This document shows, piece by piece, positions 14,969 to 25,775 of a DNA stretch of 64,000 nucleotides. The first letter of the stretch is position 1. Every line of letters starts with the position of its first letter. The notes beneath the pieces are model-generated. The model worked only from the letters and a program-made list of their open reading frames with translations. It ran no database searches and was not told where the DNA came from. The stretch is from Thecaphora thlaspeos. Taxonomy: Eukaryota > Basidiomycota > Ustilaginomycetes > Urocystidales > Glomosporiaceae. The stretch is from assembly GCA_900291925.1 (NCBI GenBank), contig UWYS01000012.1, positions 372,001 to 436,000 of the forward strand. Reading direction: 5' to 3'. Both the position numbers and the translations under genes were made by a program.

Positions 14969-16448
14969 CTACTTGTGCTGGTCGTACGCCTTGGTCGCGT
15001 AGGTGCCTCCCTCGACGATGACGTTGACGAGATCTTCTGCAGTCGTGGAAACGCCGGGCGAGGAAGAAGAGCGACAAAGGAGCGTCAGGACGAGCCAGCA
15101 CACCTCATTCCAACGGATCGACACAGTGTTCGCAGGACGCTGTACTCACGCTTCTCGCCGGCAAAGTAGCGTTTCAGGATCTCCTTGACTCCCGCAGCGT
15201 ATCGAGCCTGCGCATCGATCGACGTACCCTGCAGAAGCGACGACCAGGGTTTCGAAGAGTCCATTGGTCAGCGACGAAACGACGCACACTTCCATCTTCG
15301 TAACGTGGAGCACTCACAGGGACGTGCGGCGTCGTGGCATTGCCAGTCACCGAGAAGGGCTGGTCCGACCTCCTGTAGACCATATCGCGGAAGGGGTGGT
15401 CGCGGGGCGCAGGCTGTACACTAGAAACGTCTCCTCCGTAGCCGCGGATGTGGCCGCTGGCGAGGGCGTCCTTGACGGCCTGAGCGTCGACGATGGCGCC
15501 GCGGGCCGCGTTGACGATCCAGGCGCCCTTCTTCATCCACGAGAGCTTCTCGGCGTCGATCAAGCCCTTGGTCTCTGGGTAGAGTGGGCAGTTGATGGTG
15601 AGGACGTCGAGCTCGCTGAGGAACTGCTTGAGGTCTTCGCGACGCTCGGCGCCCGTGTCTCTCTCGAGCGTCTCGTTGCGCTGGTATTCGTAGTAGGTCA
15701 GCTTGGCGCAGTCGAATGGCTTCAGCCGCTGCAGCACACGTGAGCCGATACGGCCAGATCCAAGGGTGCCTGCGAGATGGAAAAGTGTGGGGATGGAGGG
15801 CACGTCAGGGACCATGGCCTAACGCCGAGGCACCCTTTGCCGATGGGCAACCCGCAGCTGTACTCACCGACAACCTTGCCCTCGAGGTCGTATGTGTCGC
15901 GCGCCACCTCGCTGACGTTCCATCCTCCGCTGAGGTACTGTTGGTTGGCAGGGACAAAGTTCCTGACGAGGACGAGGATCGTCATGACGACGTGCTCGGC
16001 GACGCTGACAACGTTGGAGCCAGTGACTTCGTAGACCGAGATGCCCCTTTGGTTGGCGACGTCAAGGTCGACGTGGTCGGAGCCGACGCCGGCGGTGACG
16101 CAGCATTTGAGGTTCTTTGCCTCATCGAGGACCTCCTTGGTGAGGTAGCCGGGGTGGAAGGGCGTGGTGATGACAATCTCTGCGTCCTTGATGTGTTGCC
16201 TGAAGGCTGAGCCGGGACCCTCCTTGTCATTTGTGACGACGAGCCCGTATCCCTGGTTGGCGAGCCAGTCTGCAATGCCGAGCTTGTTCTCGACTGTGCC
16301 GAGCAGCCTGGGTTCCTCCTGGGCGTACTTGCCGCCAGAGGACAACGACGATCTTGACCATGTTGGCGCTGGTGGTGGAAAAGGTGCGAGGGAGAAGAGT
16401 GGGTGTTCGGGGGATAAATGTGCGTAGAAGAGAAGCGCGAGCGAACAT
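14969..16448 (-). CDS. FDH1: NAD-dependent formate dehydrogenase with mitochondrial presequence and apparent frameshift
   Basis: Exons: 16448-15868, 15769-15318, 15228-15150 and 15036-14969. The enzyme oxidises formate to CO2 with NAD+. Seen in the sequence are [26 protein letters not shown], the NAD-binding loop [16 protein letters not shown] formed across intron 1, NAARGAIVD and the catalytic-His region QPAPRDHPF. The first 29 residues ([16 protein letters not shown], then RTFSTTSAN) look like a mitochondrial targeting sequence; a second Met at 16361 would give a cytosolic form. Between MVKIVVV (frame from 16361) and [10 protein letters not shown] the reading frame changes by one base at about 16336-16345, with no room for an intron. 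This is either a sequence or assembly error, a small indel, or a broken gene. The usual PQPAPKDHPW motif reads [10 protein letters not shown] here. Downstream frames are intact over about 370 residues. Confidence 0.87.
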
Positions 16449-16492
16449 TCGGGCGATGAGGGGAGGAGAAAGAAGGGGGAGTCAAGCGGAGG

Positions 16493-16499
16493 TTATATA
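16493..16499 (-). promoter_or_regulatory. TATA-box-like element upstream of FDH1
   Basis: The minus strand reads TATATAA about 45-51 bp before the FDH1 start codon, in an otherwise GC- and purine-skewed stretch. The position and sequence fit a TATA element of a regulated gene. There is no experimental support in the sequence itself. Confidence 0.45.
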
Positions 16500-18227
16500 G
16501 AGGTCTGGGCAGCGGCGAAGGGGGGGATGAAGGCGGTTCAAAACGAGGCGGACGGGCCGGCGATAGACGGCGAGCACCCGGAGAATGGGCGAAAGGAGAA
16601 GGGCAGAGATGGAAGGCCGGGAGGGGAAGACAAAGGGGGGAGGGAGGAGAAAGCAGTGACGGCGCAGCCACGGCGGCTTCGTATGGCACAAGGTCGACGC
16701 CGGACCCAGCCGACGGAGCGGCCTCATACGAAACAGCAAGCTAGGGCGGGCGGACGGGCGTGACGAGGCTAGGTAGGCCAGCGGGCTACGTCAGGACGCC
16801 GACGAGAGGCCGACTTGGATGGCCCTAGCCTCTTGTCTCGTACAGTGTGTCTCTCTACAGCTGCCCGTGTCCTATGCGCGCACAGGCGGTGGACGGGAAC
16901 CAGTAGGTCGAGTGCGGGGTAGTTAAAGGGTGCTGCTGCTGCTGCCTGCACGCCGGGCACTTGACTTTTGGCCTCATGACTTTCTCTCTGCCTTAACTTC
17001 TTTCCGACGATAGATTCCATTTTGTTGGCGTCGGCCTTCTGCGAGCTCCGAGCCTGCTCGCTGATGCTGGTCGACGGAGATGGCGACGGAAGCGGTGGCG
17101 AGCAGCTGGCAGCAAAGGCGTCGGGCGGGCCAGTCCGAACTGGTCGAAGACACCATCTTGTCGTTGACAGACATCAATCTGATGGACGGCCGTCCCAGCC
17201 ATCGCGAGCATGCGGCGACTGACCGACGACGAACGACCCAAAAAGGCAACCACAACCCACAAGCAAGCAGGAGCAAGGCCGGCGGTCAACGGGCGCATGG
17301 ACCACCAGCTTCACCATCTAAGCCCGCTGCGGCTTTAAGGCCGCCGACGGTGTCCTGGTCGGGACAAGCGATGACGATGGCGGCGACGCGGGCGGCTTTG
17401 CGGTGACAGGAAGCAGCCGGGCTACTGTAAGCTGAGGGCTAGCATCGTATCGCTCGGCTGGCTGCCCGCGACTTGCTCTGTGCGCTGCATCTTCCCATCC
17501 GGCCCAGGTACATACGGTGCTTGGCCTGCTTTGGCCGGTCTCACTGCGCTCCTAGCACGCGAGAAGTCCGAGGTGCACCCCGCCATCAGAGCATATCACG
17601 GCCGTCCAACTCAAAAACTCTTCTTATGGCCGCTCATCTCCTTCCGATTGAGCCGAGAGACCCCCTTCTGCAAGCCCGTCGATGGACTGCGATGATGATT
17701 CAGGACGATAAAGACGAGGCGGGCAGAGGAGAAAACAGGTCTGCGTCCATACCCATGTAGGTCAGGCTAACCGCTCTGTCCGCACGAAGCAACACCCGCC
17801 CAACGCCCTCTTGCTAGGCATGGCTTAGAATTGACACACTCTGACCTTTGCCGTCTGGTAGGTAGGTAGAGAGCTGCGCGAGGTCGGATGACGCCGGCCT
17901 TGCTTTTCGACTTCTTTGACCTCTTTCATGGGCGGCCTTGGCCTCGCGTTGTCTGCGTGCAGGCGAAGCTCGACTGAAACTGAATCTGCCATCTCGACTT
18001 CCACCTTCCACAACTGCACCATCGACCACACCTTGACTTGACAGAACTGAGAAGTGAGCGAAAGGATAGGTGATCGTCGGCCGCTTACAGCGAGCTTGTG
18101 ATAGCTCGCCGGCATGTAGAGATCATGGACACCAACGGAAGCCTTTCTGACACCATCTCTTGCTTCCACATTCTGTCTGTCGTCCGTTGCCGCCCGATGC
18201 CTGTATCGAAGGATACATTCAATCGTC
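16500..18227. other. Gene-free intergenic region between FDH1 and the small protein gene
   Basis: About 1.7 kb between divergent genes. Several short open frames exist on both strands (for example 17080-17406 plus), but none shows a recognisable domain, splice context or a composition that separates it from chance. It probably holds the upstream regions of both neighbours. Confidence 0.4.
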
Positions 18228-18627
18228 ATGAGCTCCTCCGATCCTTCCCCGCCCTCCATCGTCCGTCCGGGTCCTGCGCCCGAAGGCCCACCAGGCTGGA
18301 AAGCCGAGCGGATCAGGAAGGAGCAGGTCATCGTCGAGCAGAGGGAAGCTGATCAGGAAGAACACAGCGGCGGCCTCCAAGGCCTCAAGGACAAGGTCCA
18401 CCGCGTCGGCGAGAAGCTTCACCTCGTCGAGCCCAAGAATCCGAGCGAGCAGACCGCGGCGCAGCAGCAGGTAAGCAAGCATCCGGAACGGAGTAAGCCT
18501 CATATGGGATGGGGGGTCGATCCGGTAACACTGACGCTAGGCACTCCTGTCGGTCGTCGCTGCCTGTGTGTCTGTCTTTTGGCAGAATGCAAGCACCGGT
18601 CCGGAGTTCGCTCCACGGGAAAGCTAA
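18228..18627 (+). CDS. Small hydrophilic protein, 94 residues, unknown function
   Basis: Two exons, 18228-18470 and 18586-18627, joined at a GTAAGC donor and GGCAG acceptor in phase 0. The N-terminus is Pro-rich (PSPPSIVRPGPAPEGPPGW). It is followed by a charged, probably helical stretch (ERIRKEQVIVEQREADQEEH) and an amphipathic segment (LKDKVHRVGEKLHLVEPK). The protein ends GPEFAPRES. There is no signal peptide or membrane segment. I do not recognise a family. The clean splice signals and the abrupt loss of coding character after the donor favour a real gene over chance. Confidence 0.55.
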
Positions 18628-19325
18628 GGGCAGCCGCTGTAGTGGTGTTGATTCTGACCTCTTCGTACTGGCACCTTGTGGACGATCAGTGCTGCTACCT
18701 CGTGTCATTCTCCTGTTCGTTGTCGTCGTGGCCGCCGCCGTCGCCTGTGTCCGAGTGCGGTGCGTGGCGGAGAGAGAGCGAGTCGTTGCGACCGTCGAGC
18801 TGGGCCGAGAGGTCGGAGCCGACCCGGCTCGGCGGGTTGTTCGAGGTCAGGCGGGGCGCGGGAAGGACGCGGACGTGGACGCGGGCTGGCGCGCTGACGT
18901 GACGTGGGAATGGGCGCGTTTGCGCGACAAAGAGGCGCCAGCGAAAAGTTGACCCTCGCTCGCCTGGCCGACGTCGACGCAAAGAGGCAAAAGCCTGCAT
19001 ACACCTCGACCAACACCACCTCACCTCCTTTCCGTGTTCTTCCTCTCCGGCATCCTGCCTGCTTTTCCTTCGCCCGCTTCGACGGCGACATCCTACGCAC
19101 CCGGACACGCTGCCGGCGCCGCCGTCAGCCCGTGCAAGAATAGCTCAGCCAAGTCCGAGGTCGCCCAGCGCCGACAGACGGCCGTCGACGCTTCCGTACG
19201 CCTGCCTCACATTCGAGTATCGAGGTTCTGCCGTTTCACTCGCCCTGTCGTTGGAAGGAACGCATCGATATTCGCTAATATTCCGCGCATAGACGAACCA
19301 GCTGCTCGGAGACAGGAGCGACCCC
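18628..19325. promoter_or_regulatory. Intergenic, upstream of the Fun30 gene
   Basis: About 700 bp between tandem plus-strand genes. CT-rich tracts lie before the FUN30 start, as is common in fungal promoters and leaders. Open frames here (18509-18952, 18904-19143) look like chance frames in GC-rich DNA. Confidence 0.35.
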
Positions 19326-22300
19326 ATGTCAAGCCACCCAGCATCAGCCTCTTCCTCTCCCATCATCCTCAGCGACGACCCAAGCCATCCGGCGACCCCT
19401 AAGAAGCCGGCCAAGATCCTGGTCCCGGACTCTAGCCCCCTCACCTTCCTCGACCACGTCTCCACAGCGTGCAAGCCACCAGCACCGCAACCGGCGCCCC
19501 GCCACACCACTACCGCATCTGCCTCCTCTTCCTTCGGACGTGTCGCTATGTCGGAGTCTCGCTTCCAGTCCGCCATGGACGGCGGCCGCTCCTCGCTGGG
19601 CCAAAGCCAGTTCGCAGGCAAGCCGGTAGCAAACGGCAACGGCTCATCCGGTCCCTCAAACAATAAGGCCTCGGCCTTTCGGTCTTCAATCGAGCACTTC
19701 AAGTACGCCTCCGACACCAAGCCCAACTCCCGCAGTGCCATCGACATCGATTCGCTCGGCAGCGACGAAGAGCGAGGCTCCGAGAAGCCGAAGCTGAAGA
19801 AGCGTAGGCTCGTCCGCGGTGACGGGCAACGGACGGATGGGAACGACGACGAGAGCGTCACTGTAATCTCGAGTCGGACGTCGCCCGCGCCGTCCAGTAG
19901 CAGCAAGACGGCGACGCCGGCCGCCACCCCAGCCGTCAGCTCAAATGGCGCGGCTGCACGGTCCGCCGAGGCGGGTGCTCGCGAGGTGTGGGAGAAGAAG
20001 GCTGCGCGGCTGGTGCACGTCTATCCCAGCTACAACAAGCCCGAAGTGATCGAGGCGCTCAGGCAGAAGAACGGCAACACCTCGATGGCGCTCGAAATGC
20101 TGAAACGACGCAAAGCGGCTGCAGCGGACAAGGCCGCGTCTCTCGCCTCCGCTGCAGCCGTGGCGCCAAAGAGGGCGTCAACACCTTCCTCGACGCCGAA
20201 GCCGCAACCACCAAAAGATAAAGCACCAACGAAACCGGCGCCGCAACAGCAGCCGACGGTCTTCGTTCTCGACGGCGACGGCGACGACGACGACGAGCAG
20301 GAAGAGAGGATCGACACCCGCAAAGTGACCGAGCTCAGCTCTGACGAGGACGACAATGCCGAGATCGATCGCGTCGACAAGGAGGACCGCGCGGCCGTCA
20401 AGTGGTTCAACACGGCCGACGAATACGCCTTGATGGACACGACCAACTGCTCTGCCGCTCAGGCTCAGACAATTATCGGCCTTCGGCCGTTCAGGAACGC
20501 CGACGACGTCGAGGCCAAGCTCGGCGCCAAGACGTCAAAGGGCGTCACGCCGCGGCTCTTCAACATGTGCAAGGACCTGATGGCGGGCTACTACGAGGTC
20601 GACGAGGTGCTCGCGAAGTGCGAAGGCGTCGGCCGTGAGTTGAGTGCTGCGATGGCGTCATGGTATCCGGATTCGACCGGACCCGGCTCGCGTATCGGCT
20701 CGCCCGCGGTCGCCGCCGCCTCAAGGGAGGGCACGCCCTCGGGCACCCTGAACCTGTCGACGGTCAAGAGGGGTGGCTCGCTCAAGGATAAGTACTACCT
20801 CGAGGAGCAGCCGCGCCTGCTAGCGCCCAACGTCACGCTCAAGGACTACCAGCTGGTTGGCGTCAATTGGCTCAACCTGCTCTACCGCAAAAAGACGAGC
20901 GCCATTCTGGCCGACGAGATGGGCCTCGGCAAGACGGCCCAGGTCATCTCGTTCTTTGCCCACCTGAAGGACACCGGCGTCAAGGGCCCGCACCTGGTGG
21001 TAGCGCCGAGCTCAGTGCTCGAAAACTGGGACCGCGAGTTTCGCTTCTTTGCGCCATCGATCAACGTCCGCCGCTACTATGGCTCGCAAAAGGACCGGGT
21101 CGAGCTGCGTGAAGAGCTGCGGTACGACGAAGAGGTCGAGGTGATCCTGACGACGTACGAGATGGCGTCGGGCGGACCGGCTGACCACACGTTCCTGCGG
21201 AAGCGCGGCCTCAACGTCTGCGTCTACGACGAGGGCCACGTGCTCAAGAATCGCAAGTCGCAAAAGTACGAAAAACTGCTGCGCATCAAATCGCAATGGC
21301 GCCTGCTGCTAACGGGCACTCCGCTGCAGAACAACCTCCAGGAGCTTGTCTCGCTGCTGAACTTTATCATGCCCGAATACTTTTCGTCGGCCGAAGACGC
21401 GTTGGCAGCCATCTTCAAGGTCAAGGCGGGCGCGCAGCAGAACCAGCTCTCCAAGCAGCGCGTCGACCGAGCCAAGAAGATGATGCAGCCTTTCGTGCTG
21501 CGGCGGCTCAAGGACAAGGTGCTGACGGACCTGGGGACAAAGACGATCAAGGTCGAGTTCTGCGAGATGACGCCGGTGCAGAAGAAGGTCTACGTCCAGG
21601 CGGTGGCGCGGTCGCGAGCTGCGGTGCTGGGCGAGGCCGACCAGACCGACCGTCCGAGGGCAGGCAGCAGGACGCGAGGAGGGACCGCCGCCGGCGCTAG
21701 CAAGGACTCAGGCCACGTCCTGATGGAGCTGCGCAAGGCGGCCAACCACCCGCTGCTGACGCGGAGGATCTTTGACGAGCGTAAGATCGACCAGATGGCG
21801 CGCGACCTGATGAAGGAGCCCGACTACGCCGACGCCAACTTCGAGCACACCAAGGAGGACCTGCGGATCAACACCGATGCCCAGCTGTCGTTCTCGGCCA
21901 ACACCTACCCTGTGAGTTGCGGCTGCCCAGCGCTGGAGGCGAGGTGAGAGCGGGACACCAGGGAGCGGGGCACCAGTCGCTGACATGCCTGCCCGTTGTC
22001 CTCTCCGACTTCGCACGCATGCACGCACACACAGAGCACGCGCAAACACGTCCTCCCGCCGCACGAGTGGATGAACGCCGGAAAGATCAAGGCGCTGGAA
22101 CGATTGATCCCGTCGATCAAGGCGAAGGGCGAGCGAATCCTCATCTTCAGCCAGTTCACCATGGTGCTCGACATCCTCTGCGTTTGCCTCGAGAATATGG
22201 GGATCAAATACGTCGGCTTCACCGGCGCGACCCAGGTGGAAGATCGACAGCACCTCGTCGACCAGTTCACAAACGACCCCGAGATCACCGTCTTCCTTCT

Positions 22301-22767
22301 CTCGACAAAGGCGGGCGGGCTGGGGATCAACCTGGTGGCGGCAAATTGGGTGATACTGTTCGACCAGGACTTCAACCCGCAGAACGACAAGCAGGCGGCG
22401 GACAGGTGCTACCGCATGGGACAGAAGAGGCCGGTGACGGTGGTCAAGTTGATCTGCAAGGGGACAATTGACGTGAGTGGCGCGCCCGTCGCCTTGTCTT
22501 GCTTTGCTATAGCAACCTCTCAAGCAGAGGCAGCACGAAGGACTGACCAATCTTCCCCCTACAACCCATCGGGCCCGTCAACAGGAAGACATCCACGCCC
22601 TAGGAGAGCGCAAGATCAAGCTGGCCGAGCGCGTCTCGGGCGAAGACGTAGAGGAAGATGCCGAGTCAGACGAGGCGGAACAGCAGAAGATGGCACAGAC
22701 GCTTCTCTCGCAGCTGCGCAAACGGCCGGCGGAAGACGTCGTCGAGATTGACGTCGACGAAGAGTAA
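19326..22767 (+). CDS. FUN30: SNF2-family chromatin remodeller Fun30/SMARCAD1
   Basis: Exons 19326-21911, 22035-22472 and 22585-22767, 1068 residues. A CUE-like ubiquitin-binding helix bundle lies at about 217-262 (VYPSYNKPEVIEALRQKNGN). The SNF2 ATPase has LKDYQLVGVNWLNLL, Walker A DEMGLGKTAQ (about 530), the DEGH box (about 635) and LTGTPLQNNLQELVSLLNFI. The C-terminal helicase lobe follows the first intron (GERILIFSQFTMVLDIL, STKAGGLGINLVAANWVILF, DRCYRMGQKRPV). The CUE plus a short-insertion SNF2 core is the Fun30/Etl1/SMARCAD1 arrangement. This family exchanges or evicts histones, helps keep heterochromatin silent and promotes DNA-end resection. The first 480 residues are otherwise disordered, with acidic patches (DGDGDDDDEQEE). 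The second intron falls in the helicase lobe just after KGTID. Confidence 0.93.
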
Positions 22768-23547
22768 GACGACCCAGTTCGTTGCATCGTTTCCATCTCC
22801 CCGGGATCGCACGCACCTTGTCTCGATGATTAGCGAGAGCATTTGAGCGATCTTGGTGATTATATGTCAATCTAGGAATCGCAGTTGTTGCTGCCCTGAG
22901 TAGACCGTCCCGACGCTGCGCGGGCGCAGGCGAGCGTCTGCGTACCTTCTGGAAGAACTGGAGCGAAGCGGGTTCCACGTCACAATCTCTAATTGAAAGG
23001 CTTGTATTGAAGCACGGCCTCGAGTATAAATCCGAGCTGCCAGCGCGGCGCAATCTTGTATTTGATTAAGCCGAGCGCCTTGCGAAATGTGGAGGAGCGA
23101 GACACTCGAAGCCTCTCAAAAGCCGACACACCCTCGCGGGTCCCCGCCTTGTCACACGACCACCACCTCTCTCTCACGCCCGCCGTCCATCTCTCCTCGC
23201 TCGTCAAGGTTCTCCGCTTCAGATCATACATACAAGGGGCCCTCGCCGCTTTTGCACCGCTGCCGTCGACGGCCAGCTAACGCTCACCTCGCTCTACTCG
23301 TACGAGCTTGCTCTGCTCTGCTCTCCGGCGTCTTCCCCAGTCTCTCCCCGTTCCGGGCAGGTGGCCAGCCCCAGCAGACCGAGGTCCCGACCTGCCTGTC
23401 AACCAAGTTCCCGGTTGCTTAAGCGCCACTTCCGCTTGATACGGGCGATATAGGTCTCCACAGCCAAGATCACAACCACTGCTCAGACGATACGCTGTTC
23501 CAGCCGCTGCTGTTGCTGTTGCTGCTGCCCTCGCCGCCACCACCACC
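22768..23547. promoter_or_regulatory. Intergenic, upstream of the DNAJC3-like gene
   Basis: About 780 bp between tandem genes. The 3' half is rich in CTC/CGC tracts. It runs into a GCTGTTGCTGTTGCTGCTG stretch and then CCACCACCACC directly before the start codon. No gene is seen. Confidence 0.35.
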
Positions 23548-25440
23548 ATGAGACCCTACCCTTTCTCGCTCTTCGCCCTCTCGCTCACAATATGTCTGCT
23601 GGTAGGGTTCACAGCGCCCAGCGTGCTGGCGCACCCCGAGGCGGCTAGCGCACACCAGGCGCCCTTCGCCACGCCCGACGTCGCCTCAGCCTCGGTACAC
23701 CTCGCCCAGGCCAACCTCGCCCTCCAGTCGGGCAAATACCACGAGGCGCTGTCGTCCTTCGACCAAGCCCTCCTCGCCGATCCCACCAGCTGGCTGACCT
23801 ACTACCGTCGCGCCACCGCCCAGCTGTCCCTCGGACGCACCTCGTCGGCCCTGCAGGACTTCCAGTCGCTCCTCGACCTCAACCCCAAGTTTGAAAAGGC
23901 CAGGCTCCAGCGAGCCAAGATCTTCCTCAAGGAGGGAGAGCTCACCAACGCCTATGCCGAGATGAAGCAGTGGGACAAGATCCGCAAGGACAAGGGCGCC
24001 ACCGCTGCAGTCCCCGAGAGAACCATGCTGCTGGCCAAGCTCGACAAGACGACGAAAAACCTCGCCGCGCTCAACAAGATGGAAAATTCCGTCGCAAAAG
24101 CTCGAGCCGGCGGCGCAAAGGGCAAGGGTAAAAGCATCGACGACGCCAAGGTGGAGCAGTGCATCAAGCTGGCCGGTGAGGTGCTCGAGGTCTCGCCCAG
24201 CCACCTCGAGACGCGCATGATGCGGGCCGACTGCCAGATGCTCAAGGGTAACGTGGAGGACGCCATCGCCGACTGGAGGTGAGTACTTCTTGAGCGCGAC
24301 TGGAGAAGCGCAAGCACATCGAGCGACCCACCCCGTCTGTCTGCGTCTGAGACTGACCTCAGCCTTCCGTGGGTCCTGTAATTCATTTCCCCCACCTCCC
24401 TCAGCCGCGTCGTCCACCTGGCCCCCTCGCCCTTCCTCCTGTGTCGCCTGTCGTCGCTCTCGTACTTTATCGTGGGCACTCCGGGCTCGCAGTCGCACGA
24501 GGCCGGCCTGGCCCACCTCAAGTCGTGCCTACACTCCGACCCGGACAACAAGCTGTGCGCGCGCGCCCACCGCCGCCTCAAGAACCTGGAAAAGTCGCTC
24601 AAGAAGGCGCGCAACTTTTCGCAGGGCGAGAGCTACCGCGCCGTCCTGAGCGCCCTCAAGGGCGGCAAGGTGGGCGGACCTACCATTGTCCAAGACATCG
24701 AAACGGCCATCGAAGAAGACTGTCGGGTCAGGGAGGGCGAGGAGGCTGCGCTGCTGCCCCTCGACAAGGACGAGGCAATCGCGACGAGCTCGCTCCTCTT
24801 TGAGATCTACGGGCTCTACTGCAAGGCGTACGCCGAGCTCAACGAGCTCGACAAGGCGACCGTGTACTGCGACAAGGTACTCGCGCGCGATCCGGACAAC
24901 GTCAATGCCATTGTGGCGCGCGCCGATCGACACCTCCACGAGGAGCGCTACGAGGAGGCGGTGCGCGACTACACCAAGGCCTTTGAAGCCTCGGAACGCA
25001 CCGACCGCGCCATCCACGCTAAGCTCAACACGGCGCAGAAACGGCTCAAGCTCAGAAAGACAAAGGACTACTACAAGGTGCTCGGCGTCAAGCGCAACGA
25101 CGACATTGCTACCATCAAAAAGGCCTACCGTACAATGGCGAAAAAGAACCACCCGGACAAGGGTGGCACCCAGGAAAAGATGGCAGAGATCAACGAGGCG
25201 TGGGGCGTGCTGGGCGACGAGGAGCTGAGGAAGAGATACGATGCAGGCGACGATCCCAACGATCCCGCCGGACAGCAGGGCGGACACGGTAACCCTTTCG
25301 CCCAGGGTGGCAATCCGTTTGAGATGTTCTTCAACCAGCAGGGCGGAGGTGGATTCCCCGGCGGAGGTTTCCCTGGTGGAGGATTCCGACAGGGCGGCTT
25401 CGGCGGTGGACAGCAGCAGTTCCACTTCAAGTTTGGCTAG
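23548..25440 (+). CDS. ER-lumenal TPR/J-domain co-chaperone, DNAJC3/P58IPK-like
   Basis: Two exons, 23548-24278 and 24405-25440, 588 residues. A signal peptide (FSLFALSLTICLLVGFTA, cut near Ala28) is followed by TPR repeats from about residue 50 to 470 (for example ALSSFDQALLADPTSWLTYY). A J domain follows at about 480-545 with the HPD motif (MAKKNHPDKGG), and then a G/F-rich tail (GGGFPGGGFPGGGF). The same order is found in metazoan DNAJC3 and its fungal relatives, which bind unfolded proteins in the ER and stimulate the Hsp70 BiP/Kar2. No KDEL-type tail is present (it ends FHFKFG), so retention would depend on partners. The intron falls between TPR repeats; its join gives DWSRVVHLAPSPF. Confidence 0.9.
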
Positions 25441-25775
25441 AACGTCTACGAAGAGGGAAGAGGGAGAGAGCGACAGGCCGTCGAAGTCACCTCGTGTCGA
25501 CCGCCCTCCGCTCCGTCTTGCACTTTGTCCCTTTTCTAGCGCAACCTAGAATGCTATGATTCCGACAGACACGAGAGGGAGTGTGTGGCGTGTGTTTGCA
25601 TGCTTGGGACGACGACGAAGGCGAGCGACGTTCCGCAGCAGGTCGAAGGTTGTTCAAGCGTTGCGATCAATCGACGGAGAGCGAGGCAGCTCGAACGTCG
25701 ACCTAGTTCAGACCGAACAGGCGAGAATGGGGAGGAGAAAAGAAAGATCAAGAGGGAAGCGCGACGGACGCACGA
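25441..25775. other. Convergent intergenic spacer
   Basis: About 335 bp between the 3' ends of the DNAJC3-like and SMG6-like genes. It presumably carries both 3' untranslated regions. Nothing else was seen. Confidence 0.4.

Noticed and set aside
17080..17406. Plus-strand open frame of 108 codons in the FDH1 upstream region
   Set aside because: No domain, no splice context and a composition expected of chance frames in GC-rich DNA.
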